A stretch of DNA of 19,818 nucleotides from Omnitrophica WOR_2 bacterium RIFCSPHIGHO2_02_FULL_67_20 (lineage in GTDB: Bacteria; Omnitrophota; Gorgyraeia; Aquiviventales; Aquiviventaceae), in contig MHGT01000033.1 in the NCBI GenBank assembly GCA_001805695.1, positions 1 through 19,818 of the forward strand, given 5' to 3'. Below the pieces are notes generated by a model. That model saw only the letters and a program-made list of their open reading frames with translations. It did not search any database and was not told the DNA's origin. The position numbers were made by a program, and so were the translations under genes. Below, piece after piece: positions 13,713 through 19,818 of this stretch (the stretch's first letter is position 1; every line of letters starts with the position of its first letter).

Positions 13713-14426
13713 CTATTTCTTCGGATCGATGGGTTTGCCGATGTCGTGGATGCCGCACTCCGTTTTATCCTGGCCGGCCCAGCGGCCGGAGCGCGGATCG
13801 TTCGGGTCGACGGGTTTCCGGGTGTGGAGAGCGCAGCCGATCGAGGTGTAGCCCTGCGCCCACAGCGGGTGGTACGGCAGCTGGTGCTGCCGCATGTAGT
13901 CGTCGATCTGCTTCTGCGTCCACGCCGCGATGGGCGAGACTTTGACCAGGCCGGTCGCGAGCCGCTCGACGATCGGCGTGTCGCGTCGCGTCTTGGACTC
14001 CACCCGCATCAGGCCGGCGATCCAGCACCGCAGGCCGGAGAGCGCGCGTTCGGTCGCTTCCCGCTTGTACTCGCCGCAGCAGAACTTGTCGTCGATGGGC
14101 TTGCCGCCGGCGTGCTGGGCCTTGAGCTTCGCGATCTCGGCGTCCGCGAGCTTCGCGCGCACCACCGTCAGATTCAGGTTCCACCGTCGCCGCAGCTCGT
14201 CGGTGAACCGGACCGTCTCGGGGAAGAGGAATCCGGTGTCCACCGTCCGGATGCTGATGCGCGGGTCGGCCTGGAGCGCCATGTGGATGAGCGCGGCGCT
14301 GTCGGCCCCGAACGAGGACGTCAGCGCCACGTCCGGGCGGAACGTCTCCACCGCCCACCGGATGATGTCCACCGGGTGGGCCCGCTCAAACTTCGCGTTC
14401 AGCGCCTTCAATTCCTCGTCCGTCAT
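13713..14426 (-). CDS. cysH: PAPS/APS reductase with an altered iron-sulfur motif
   Basis: The 237-residue enzyme reduces PAPS or APS to sulfite with thioredoxin or glutaredoxin. The PP-loop is SSFGADSAAL (37-46) and the catalytic tail is ECGIH with C224. Iron-sulfur APS reductases carry CC plus CxxC as cluster ligands; E. coli-type PAPS reductases carry neither. This protein has C116-C117 (KFCCGEYKRE) and C198, but the fourth ligand position is His201 (SIGCALHTRKP). It is therefore intermediate: either a Cys3His cluster or a cluster being lost. cysC next door makes PAPS, which suggests PAPS as substrate. ATG 14426 is the family-consistent start; no strong Shine-Dalgarno is seen and a heptamer array stands close upstream. 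Confidence 0.88.
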   Translation of the reverse strand: MTDEELKALNAKFERAHPVDIIRWAVETFRPDVALTSSFGADSAALIHMALQADPRISIRTVDTGFLFPETVRFTDELRRRWNLNLTVVRAKLADAEIAKLKAQHAGGKPIDDKFCCGEYKREATERALSGLRCWIAGLMRVESKTRRDTPIVERLATGLVKVSPIAAWTQKQIDDYMRQHQLPYHPLWAQGYTSIGCALHTRKPVDPNDPRSGRWAGQDKTECGIHDIGKPIDPKK

Positions 14427-14439
14427 CCCGCGTGTCGTT

Positions 14440-14470
14440 CCCTTCGCCCTTCGCCCCCCACCCTCCGCCC
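14440..14470. repeat. One-armed heptamer array (array 11)
   Basis: Two cccttcg units and derivatives lie in the cysH-cysC gap. The reverse complement matches 7543-7573 at 29 of 31 positions. No inverted arm is present here. Confidence 0.7.
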
Positions 14471-14486
14471 GTGCGATCTCCCGGGC

Positions 14487-15059
14487 TTAATGCTTGCACC
14501 CGCAGCCCGCCCCGGAGGGCACATCCGCCTTCGGGATCCAGCCGCGCTGCTCCAGGTAGTCCAGGATCCGCCTGAAGCTCTGGTCCACGCTCTCCGTGCC
14601 GGAGTTCACAGCAATCTCCGGTTTGAGCGGCGGCTCATAGGGGTCGGACACGCCGGTGAAGTTCGGAAGCTCGCCAGCCAGCGCTTTCTTATAGAGGCCC
14701 TTGACGTCCCGCCGGGTCAGCTCCTCGATGGAGCACTCGACGTAGATTTCGATGAAGCGGCCGATCTGGGCGCGGTTGTAGTCCCGCGCCTCGCGGTAGG
14801 GGGAGATCGCCGCGCTGATCGCCACGACCCCGTTGCGCGTCAGCAGCTTGCAGACGTAGCCGATGCGCTTGATGTTCGTATCGCGGTCTTCCTTGCTGAA
14901 GCCAAGCCCTTTGCTCAGGTTGGTCCGGACCTCGTCGCCATCGAGGATCTCGACCTTGACCCCCCGGCGCCGCAGCTCATCCGCGACCCGCGTGGACAAC
15001 GTCGACTTGCCGGCTCCGGAGAGCCCGGTGAACCACAGCGTGAACCCGTTGTGCTCCAT
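14487..15059 (-). CDS. cysC: Adenylylsulfate kinase
   Basis: The 190-residue kinase phosphorylates APS to PAPS. The P-loop is GLSGAGKST (12-20), followed by DGDEVR (40-45), FSKEDRDTNIKRIGYV (54-69) and the AAISPYREARDYNR segment (83-96) with S86. All are intact. A Gly/Cys tail (GAGCGCKH) ends the protein and could bind metal; it is not part of the usual fold. The start is ATG 15059, with aaagga eight bases upstream. The longer ORF reaching 15161 has no support. Together with sat and cysH it forms the assimilatory sulfate pathway. Confidence 0.93.
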   Translation of the reverse strand: MEHNGFTLWFTGLSGAGKSTLSTRVADELRRRGVKVEILDGDEVRTNLSKGLGFSKEDRDTNIKRIGYVCKLLTRNGVVAISAAISPYREARDYNRAQIGRFIEIYVECSIEELTRRDVKGLYKKALAGELPNFTGVSDPYEPPLKPEIAVNSGTESVDQSFRRILDYLEQRGWIPKADVPSGAGCGCKH

Positions 15060-15092
15060 TGCCGTCCTTTCGCCTGCGCGTGCCACCGACGG

Positions 15093-15117
15093 AAAAACCG
15101 GGGATGCGTCACCCCGG
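15093..15117 (-). terminator. Rho-independent terminator after pheT
   Basis: On the minus strand, CCGGGG (15117-15112) and CCCCGG (15103-15098) form a perfect stem around an 8-nt loop, followed by TTTTT (15097-15093). It lies 23 bases after the pheT stop and separates the PheRS genes from cysC. Confidence 0.7.
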
Positions 15118-15126
15118 CAGCACCTC

Positions 15127-15132
15127 ATTATA
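15127..15132 (-). promoter_or_regulatory. Possible -10 box for cysC
   Basis: A perfect TATAAT lies eight bases after the pheT stop. The -35 region reads GCGACG at 16 bp, a weak match. A start near 15120 would put the terminator-like hairpin at the very 5' end of the cysC transcript. Confidence 0.3.
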
Positions 15133-15139
15133 ACACAGC

Positions 15140-17218
15140 TTACCTCGGCGTCGCGCCGCACTGGTCGACCAGCGCCTGCTTGATGCGCTGGTGGAGGGCG
15201 TCGGCTTCAGCCGCGGTGAGCGTCCGGTCGGGATCGCGGTACTCGATGGAGAACGTCAAGCTGTAGCGGCCCGGCGGGACCTGCGCGCCCTTGGTGAAGC
15301 GGTCGATGAGCTCGATGCGGGCGGCGCTCACACCCGCCGTCTCCCGGATCACGTCCGCCACCGACTCGAACGTCCTCTGCTCGTCCACCAGGATGGAGAG
15401 GTCGCGTTTCACCGGCGGGAACGTGCCGGGTGCTGCGACCGGTGTTGCCGTGCGGCGCGCGCCGAGGAGTGCCGCCAGCGAGAGCTCGGCGAACCAGGCC
15501 TCCTCGTCGATATCCCACGCTTGGAGGACCGTGCGCGCGATTTGCCCGGCCGCGCCGGCCGGCCGGCCGGCGAGTTCGATCGCGGCACCCTGCCCTGCCT
15601 GCGCCCACACTGCCTCCGCGTTGCGCCACCCCGCCGTCGAGCGGCACAGCCGCTCGAGCAGGGCCTGCACCAACCCTTTGAGGACCCAAAAGTCGCTTCG
15701 CTCGCCCTTGCGCCAGCCGCGCGCCCACCAGCCGCACACGACGATGCCCAGATGCGCGCGCTCCTCGTGCGTTCCCGCCGGGGTCACGTTGCCGATTTCA
15801 TACAGGCTCACGCCAGCGGCGCCGTGCGACAGGTTGCGCCGCAGCGCCTGCAGCAGCCCCGGCAGCAGCGATGGGCGCAGGAACGCGTGGTCCTGGCTCA
15901 GGGGATTGGCGAGGCGGGTCGCCGTCGACGGCGAGAAGCCGCAGTGCGCCAGAGCCGTCTCGGACACGAGCGACCAGGTGATCGCTTCTGTGAGCCCGAG
16001 GCTGGCTGCCAAACATCTCACCGACTGCGACCGCCGGTAGGCGGCCGCTTCATCGCCGGCAGTCACGGTGATCGGCACAGTTGGCAGCGTCGCGGGGAGC
16101 CGGTCGTACCCAGCCATCCGCGCGATCTCTTCATACAGGTCCACATCGCGCACAAGATCAAGGCGGCTCGATGGCGGAATCACTCGCAGCGCGGTCTCTG
16201 CTCCGCCTGAGGCCACGCGGCAGCCGAGACGAGCCAACGTCGTGCGGATTTCTCCCGGATCAACCCGGCGACCGAGCCATCGGCTGGCCCGGGCCGGCTC
16301 GATCGGAATCGCCGCGCGGGCCGACGGCGTTGTGCCGACATCGACGACCGCGGTTTCAGTCCCGCCGGCGAGCTCATGCAGTAACGCGGCCGCCCGCGCT
16401 GACGCCGAGGCCACGCCGACCGGATCAACCCCGCGCTCAAATCGATAGGACGATTCGGTGCCTAGCCCGAGTGACCGGGCGGTGCGCCGCACGAGGATAG
16501 GATCGAAGAGGGCGCTCTCCAGCAGCACCCGTGTCGTCCGTTCCGTCACGGCGCTGTCCTCTCCGCCGATGACGCCGGCGATCGCCACGGGCCGTGACGC
16601 GTCCGCGATGACGAGCTGCTCAGGCGCGAGCCGGTGCTCCTGCCCGTCGAGCGCCTTCAGCCGCTCGCCCGGCTTGGCGCGCCGCACGCGAATGGCGCAT
16701 TCGACCAGCGCGTCGGCGTCAAACGCGTGGAGCGGCTGGCCATACTCCAGCAGGACGTAGTTCGTGATGTCTACGACGTTGTTGATCGGCCGGATCCCGC
16801 AGGCGGCCAGCCGGCGCTGCATCCACCCCGGCGACGGGCCGAGGCGCACGCCGTCAATCAGGCGCCCGATGTAGCGCGAGCAGCCCTTGCGATCCTCGAT
16901 CTGGATCGTGAGCGGGGTTCGGGGTTTGGGGTTCGGGGTTCGGGGTTTCCGGCTTTTGCCCCGCACCCCCAACCCTGAACCCTGAACCGAAGGAAGCTTT
17001 ACGCGCTGGCCAGTGATCGCCGCCACTTCCCGCGCGACGCCGAGGATCGAGAGGCAGTCGGCGCGGTTCGGCGTGACTTCGATGTCGAGCACCGACCCGC
17101 CCTCCATGCGAGCGATGCCGGTCACTTCAAGGCCTGTCATCGTCAACCGGTCAGCGAGCGCCTCCGGCGAAAGTCGAATCGCCACGTATTCCTTGAGCCA
17201 CTCCAGCGGGACTTTCAT
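15140..17218 (-). CDS. pheT: Phenylalanyl-tRNA synthetase beta subunit, short form
   Basis: The 692-residue subunit forms the alpha2-beta2 PheRS with PheS and charges tRNA-Phe. The start MKVPLEWLKEYV and the VTPNRADCLSILGVAREVA segment (48-66) are typical. The EMAP-like OB-fold tRNA-binding domain of about 110 residues, which normally lies between them, is absent: LTMTGLEVTGI runs almost straight into the VTPNRADCL region. This explains the short length against about 795 in E. coli. The B3/B4 editing domain (CSRYIGRLI, NVVDITNYVLLEYGQPLHAFD) and the C-terminal FDX-ACB domain (FPPVKRDLSILVDEQ onward) are present. Residues 79-102 are a translated heptamer array placed in the linker before the B3 domain. 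No clear Shine-Dalgarno precedes ATG 17218; an octamer array ends 10 bases upstream. Confidence 0.92.
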   Translation of the reverse strand: MKVPLEWLKEYVAIRLSPEALADRLTMTGLEVTGIARMEGGSVLDIEVTPNRADCLSILGVAREVAAITGQRVKLPSVQGSGLGVRGKSRKPRTPNPKPRTPLTIQIEDRKGCSRYIGRLIDGVRLGPSPGWMQRRLAACGIRPINNVVDITNYVLLEYGQPLHAFDADALVECAIRVRRAKPGERLKALDGQEHRLAPEQLVIADASRPVAIAGVIGGEDSAVTERTTRVLLESALFDPILVRRTARSLGLGTESSYRFERGVDPVGVASASARAAALLHELAGGTETAVVDVGTTPSARAAIPIEPARASRWLGRRVDPGEIRTTLARLGCRVASGGAETALRVIPPSSRLDLVRDVDLYEEIARMAGYDRLPATLPTVPITVTAGDEAAAYRRSQSVRCLAASLGLTEAITWSLVSETALAHCGFSPSTATRLANPLSQDHAFLRPSLLPGLLQALRRNLSHGAAGVSLYEIGNVTPAGTHEERAHLGIVVCGWWARGWRKGERSDFWVLKGLVQALLERLCRSTAGWRNAEAVWAQAGQGAAIELAGRPAGAAGQIARTVLQAWDIDEEAWFAELSLAALLGARRTATPVAAPGTFPPVKRDLSILVDEQRTFESVADVIRETAGVSAARIELIDRFTKGAQVPPGRYSLTFSIEYRDPDRTLTAAEADALHQRIKQALVDQCGATPR
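16912..16988. repeat. Heptamer inverted array in frame inside pheT (array 12)
   Basis: On the coding strand, gggttca units come first, then a spacer, then about four aaccccg-type units facing the opposite way. The array length keeps the reading frame and adds about 24 residues rich in Gly, Pro, Arg and Lys. It lies in the linker between the VTPNRADCL region and the B3 domain of PheT. Confidence 0.85.
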
Positions 17219-17228
17219 CGAATGCCTG

Positions 17229-17304
17229 TTGGCGCGTTAGCGCGTTTCCGCGTATGCGCGTTGCTCATCGAACGCGCCAACCCGCAAACTCGCACACACG
17301 CAAA
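17229..17304. repeat. Octamer inverted array (array 13)
   Basis: Four 8-bp units (first ttggcgcg) run from 17229 to 17260. A 12-nt loop follows, then four opposing units (first cgcgccaa) from 17273 to 17304. The spacing is exact in both arms. The array fills the pheS-pheT gap. Confidence 0.85.
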
Positions 17305-17312
17305 CCAGACCC

Positions 17313-18356
17313 TCAAAATTGCTCCAGAAAGCGCAGGTCGTTCTCAAAGAAGAGGCGGATGTCGGTGACGCCGTGCTTGAGCATGGCGATCCGCTCAACC
17401 CCCATGCCGAACGCGAAGCCCTGCACCCTGGCCGGGTCGTAGCCGACCGCCTTGAACACGTTCGGATGCACCATGCCGCAGCCCATGATTTCGAGCCACC
17501 CCTTGCGCCCGCAGGTCGAGCAGCCCGTCCCGCCGCAGGAGCGGCAGGCGATGTCCACTTCAGCCGAGGGCTCGGTGAACGGGAAGAAGTGCGGCCGGAA
17601 CCGGATCTTGGTCTCCGGGCCGAAGAGCGCTTTCAGGAACGCGTCCAAGACACCCTTCAGGTCGGCGAACGACGTGCGGTCATCCACCATCAGGCCTTCG
17701 ACCTGATGGAACATGAAGCTGTGGCTCGGGTCGAGCGGGTCCGGGCGGTGCACCTTGCCCGGCACCACGATGCGCAGCGGCGGCTTCCGGCGCTCCATGA
17801 CGCGGATCTGCACCGGCGAGGTGTGGCTGCGCAGGAGCACGCGCCCCTTCTTGGGTTCCGGCGAGGGCAGGTCGACGAAGAACGTGTCGAACGACTCCCG
17901 GGAGGGGTGCTCGCGCGGGATGTTCAGTGCATCGAAGTTGTAGTACTCAAGCTCGACTTCTGGCCCTTCGACGATTTCAAAGCCCATGGGCGTGAAGACG
18001 GCGAGGATCTCGTCGATCGTCCGGGTAATCGGGTGCAGCCGGCCCTGCGGGATGGCGCTGCCTGGCAGCGTCACATCGAGGGTCGGCGCGGCTTCGGCTG
18101 CCGCCAGCGCCGCGCGCCGGCTCGCCAGCTGCGTTTCGACCGTCGACTTGAACGCGTTCGCCCGCTTGCCGACCGCCGAGCGCTCCTCCGCCGGCAACCC
18201 GCCGAGTCCGCGCATGATGTCCGCTAGGCGGCTCGATCTTCCGAGGAATTTCACCCGGAGCCGCTCGAGCGCCTCGAGCGAGCCGGAAGCGGCGATGGAG
18301 GTCGCCGCCTCGGCGAAGAGCGGCTCGAGCTCATGAAGCGGCGCGGACTCAGCCAT
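17313..18356 (-). CDS. pheS: Phenylalanyl-tRNA synthetase alpha subunit
   Basis: The 347-residue catalytic subunit activates phenylalanine and transfers it to tRNA. The N-terminal coiled coil (about 1-90, rich in Ala, Glu and Arg) binds tRNA. The class II core begins near HPITRTIDEILAVFTPMGF. Motif 2 spans HRPDPLDPSHSFMFHQVEGL, the substrate pocket FRPHFFPFTEPSAEVDI, and motif 3 GFAFGMGVERIAML. A Cys4 knuckle (CRSCGGTGCSTC) lies before WLEIMGCGMVHPNV, as in many bacterial PheS. The length is normal and ATG 18356 gives the standard start. It stands 22 bases after the permease stop, so it may be co-transcribed with that gene. Confidence 0.95.
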   Translation of the reverse strand: MAESAPLHELEPLFAEAATSIAASGSLEALERLRVKFLGRSSRLADIMRGLGGLPAEERSAVGKRANAFKSTVETQLASRRAALAAAEAAPTLDVTLPGSAIPQGRLHPITRTIDEILAVFTPMGFEIVEGPEVELEYYNFDALNIPREHPSRESFDTFFVDLPSPEPKKGRVLLRSHTSPVQIRVMERRKPPLRIVVPGKVHRPDPLDPSHSFMFHQVEGLMVDDRTSFADLKGVLDAFLKALFGPETKIRFRPHFFPFTEPSAEVDIACRSCGGTGCSTCGRKGWLEIMGCGMVHPNVFKAVGYDPARVQGFAFGMGVERIAMLKHGVTDIRLFFENDLRFLEQF

Positions 18357-18377
18357 GGGACGCGCGCCCTCGTGCGC

Positions 18378-19818
18378 TCATACTGTCGGGGGGGCGCCGG
18401 TGAGGACCCACACGCGTCCCGGAGCGCTGCGCACGACGTGCTCGACGGTCGTGCCCAGCGACGAGCGGGTCGGCCCGGCGGCGCGGGGAGTCGCCCCCAG
18501 GATGATGAGGTCGTAGCGCCCTTCCTTCGCCAGGTCGACGATCGTCTCCCCCGCAAAGCGGGACTGCTTGACCTGCGCCTCGATCGGGATGTCGTACTCC
18601 CGACCGATCGCCTGAGCTTGCTCCATAATGGAGTCCGCCACGGCCAGCTTCTCTGGAAAGAACGTGTCCAGCGGCAGCGTCGGCGGGATCTCGATGACGT
18701 GGAGCGCCGTCACCTGGGCCCCGTGCATCTTGGCGACCTTCGCCGCGAACTGCACCATGTCGTTCGTATGCACCCCGCGGGTGGGGACGAGGATCCGCTT
18801 CACCGCGACCGGGTGGTACTCCGGCATGCGCAGCTTCTCGATTTCGACGCGCGCCGCGGCGGGCAGCCGCTGCTGATGCCGATACCAGAGGTACGACACG
18901 AGGCCGACGCCCATCCAGAGGACGCCGAGATTCCGCCCGGCCGGCTTGGTGACGATGACGTCCACCCACACCGCCGCCGTCCCGAGGAGGCCGAGGAGTG
19001 CCGCCACCGGCAGCTCGACGCGGCCGAACCGGAGGTTCCAGCCGACGCGGAACGGGCGCGGGAGATCCGGCTTGCGGATGCGCAACCCCAGGAGCGAGAG
19101 GTGCGCTAAGGCGAACGAGAGCATCGCGCCGAAGTTATACAGCTCGGCGATATGCGTCAGATTGCGCGCGACGGTTACGATGGCCCCCGCAATCACCGTG
19201 AACGCAATGAGCGAGACATAGGGCGTCTTAAACCGAGGATGAAGCCGGTAGAAGAGGCGCGGGAGCGTGAAGTGCTCGCTCATCGCGAAGGTCAGCCGCG
19301 AGGCGCCGATGAGCCCCGCGTTGGCCGCGACGAACAGGATCGTCGCGCCCAAGAGCCCCACCCACGGCGCCAGGTACTGCCGCCCGAACGGCATCGACGC
19401 TGCGATCCCGGCCATGGGGTCCTCGAGGTAGTGGGTGGTCAGCTCCTGTGGACTCATGGCGGTCAGCGCGATGCTCGAGGTCCCGAAGTAGAGGACGAAG
19501 AGCGTGACCATTGTCGAGATCATGGCGCGCGGAATCGTGCGGTTCGGGTGGCGCGCCTCGCCGGCAAGCTGGGCGATGGACTCGATGCCGATATAGGCCA
19601 CCATCGCCATCCCGACCCCCTTCCAGAACTGCGGCCAGGTGGGTGACCAGGGGTGATCCGTCCCCACCTGGAGGTGAAACCAGAGCTGCCGCAGGTGTTC
19701 GAAGAACGCGGCCGGGTGGAGAATCTCCAGCAGGAGCACGAGACCGATGGTGACGATGAGCAGTTGTGTCGCCACCCCGAAGACGGCCAAGAGGAGCGAG
19801 ACGCGCGTGGACTCCTTG
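18378..19818 (-). CDS. APC-family permease fused to UspA domain, N-terminus outside window
   Basis: The open frame runs past the right edge (KESTRVSLLLAVFG continues beyond 19790), so the 5' part is missing; about 479 residues are visible. About eight membrane helices follow, including YIGIESIAQLAGEARHP and ANAGLIGASRLTFAMSEH, both typical of APC amino-acid transporters. The last 140 or so residues are a cytoplasmic UspA domain starting at KRILVPTRGVHTND and ending with the nucleotide-binding GATPRAAGPTRSSLGTTVEHV. Fusions of this type are known in APC transporters and probably sense nucleotide or stress state. The substrate is unknown. The TTG at 19790 is an internal Leu, not a start. Confidence 0.88.
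   Translation of the reverse strand, partial: KESTRVSLLLAVFGVATQLLIVTIGLVLLLEILHPAAFFEHLRQLWFHLQVGTDHPWSPTWPQFWKGVGMAMVAYIGIESIAQLAGEARHPNRTIPRAMISTMVTLFVLYFGTSSIALTAMSPQELTTHYLEDPMAGIAASMPFGRQYLAPWVGLLGATILFVAANAGLIGASRLTFAMSEHFTLPRLFYRLHPRFKTPYVSLIAFTVIAGAIVTVARNLTHIAELYNFGAMLSFALAHLSLLGLRIRKPDLPRPFRVGWNLRFGRVELPVAALLGLLGTAAVWVDVIVTKPAGRNLGVLWMGVGLVSYLWYRHQQRLPAAARVEIEKLRMPEYHPVAVKRILVPTRGVHTNDMVQFAAKVAKMHGAQVTALHVIEIPPTLPLDTFFPEKLAVADSIMEQAQAIGREYDIPIEAQVKQSRFAGETIVDLAKEGRYDLIILGATPRAAGPTRSSLGTTVEHVVRSAPGRVWVLTGAPPTV

Noticed and set aside
2257..17304. CRISPR array interpretation of the short repeats
   Set aside because: Units are 7-9 bp and tandem without spacers, and there are no cas genes.
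17219..17312. T-box or attenuator leader between pheS and pheT
   Set aside because: The only structure is the octamer array; there is no T-box sequence and no Phe-rich leader peptide.

Overview
The window looks like chromosomal DNA from an uncultured, high-GC bacterium. Nearly all recognisable genes lie on the minus strand and use G/C-rich third codon positions. The only plus-strand gene is an insertion-sequence transposase. Nothing fixes the phylum. A beta-PheRS without its tRNA-binding OB-fold, a GH57/DUF4912 pair, and intergenic short-unit repeats fit groups such as Omnitrophota or Methylomirabilota, but that is a low-confidence guess.

Layout in transcription order (right to left). An APC-type permease with a C-terminal UspA domain runs off the right edge. 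It is followed by pheS and pheT, then a rho-independent terminator, then cysC (APS kinase) and cysH (PAPS/APS reductase). Next come a probable 6S RNA and rarA, then sat (ATP sulfurylase), a JAMM peptidase and cysK. A TusA-like protein without its catalytic Cys follows, then thrC, a MoaD/ThiS/CysO-like sulfur carrier, and a small NIL-domain protein. After these lie a Na+/Ca2+-exchanger-type membrane protein, a DUF4912 protein and a GH57 alpha-glucan branching enzyme. The left end holds a nonamer repeat, an IS110/IS1111-type insertion sequence with a possible guide RNA, and a partial OB-fold/HEAT-repeat gene of visibly lower GC.

The central theme is sulfur assimilation. Sat, CysC and CysH take sulfate through APS and PAPS to sulfite. 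CysK, the sulfur carrier and the JAMM peptidase resemble a CysO/Mec-type carrier-protein route to cysteine. ThrC and the NIL protein suggest a link to the aspartate-family/methionine branch. No sulfite reductase is visible. The sulfur carrier has 29 residues after its Gly-Gly, so it would have to be trimmed, and the JAMM enzyme is a candidate to do it.

The most unusual structure is a set of about thirteen short arrays built from 7-, 8- or 9-bp degenerate units. Most form two head-to-head arms around a short loop. They occupy most intergenic gaps, abut start codons that lack a Shine-Dalgarno sequence, supply the last codons and stop of several genes, and in one case sit in frame inside pheT. 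They recall the heptameric STRR repeats of cyanobacteria, but here appear in several unit families and mainly in an inverted layout.
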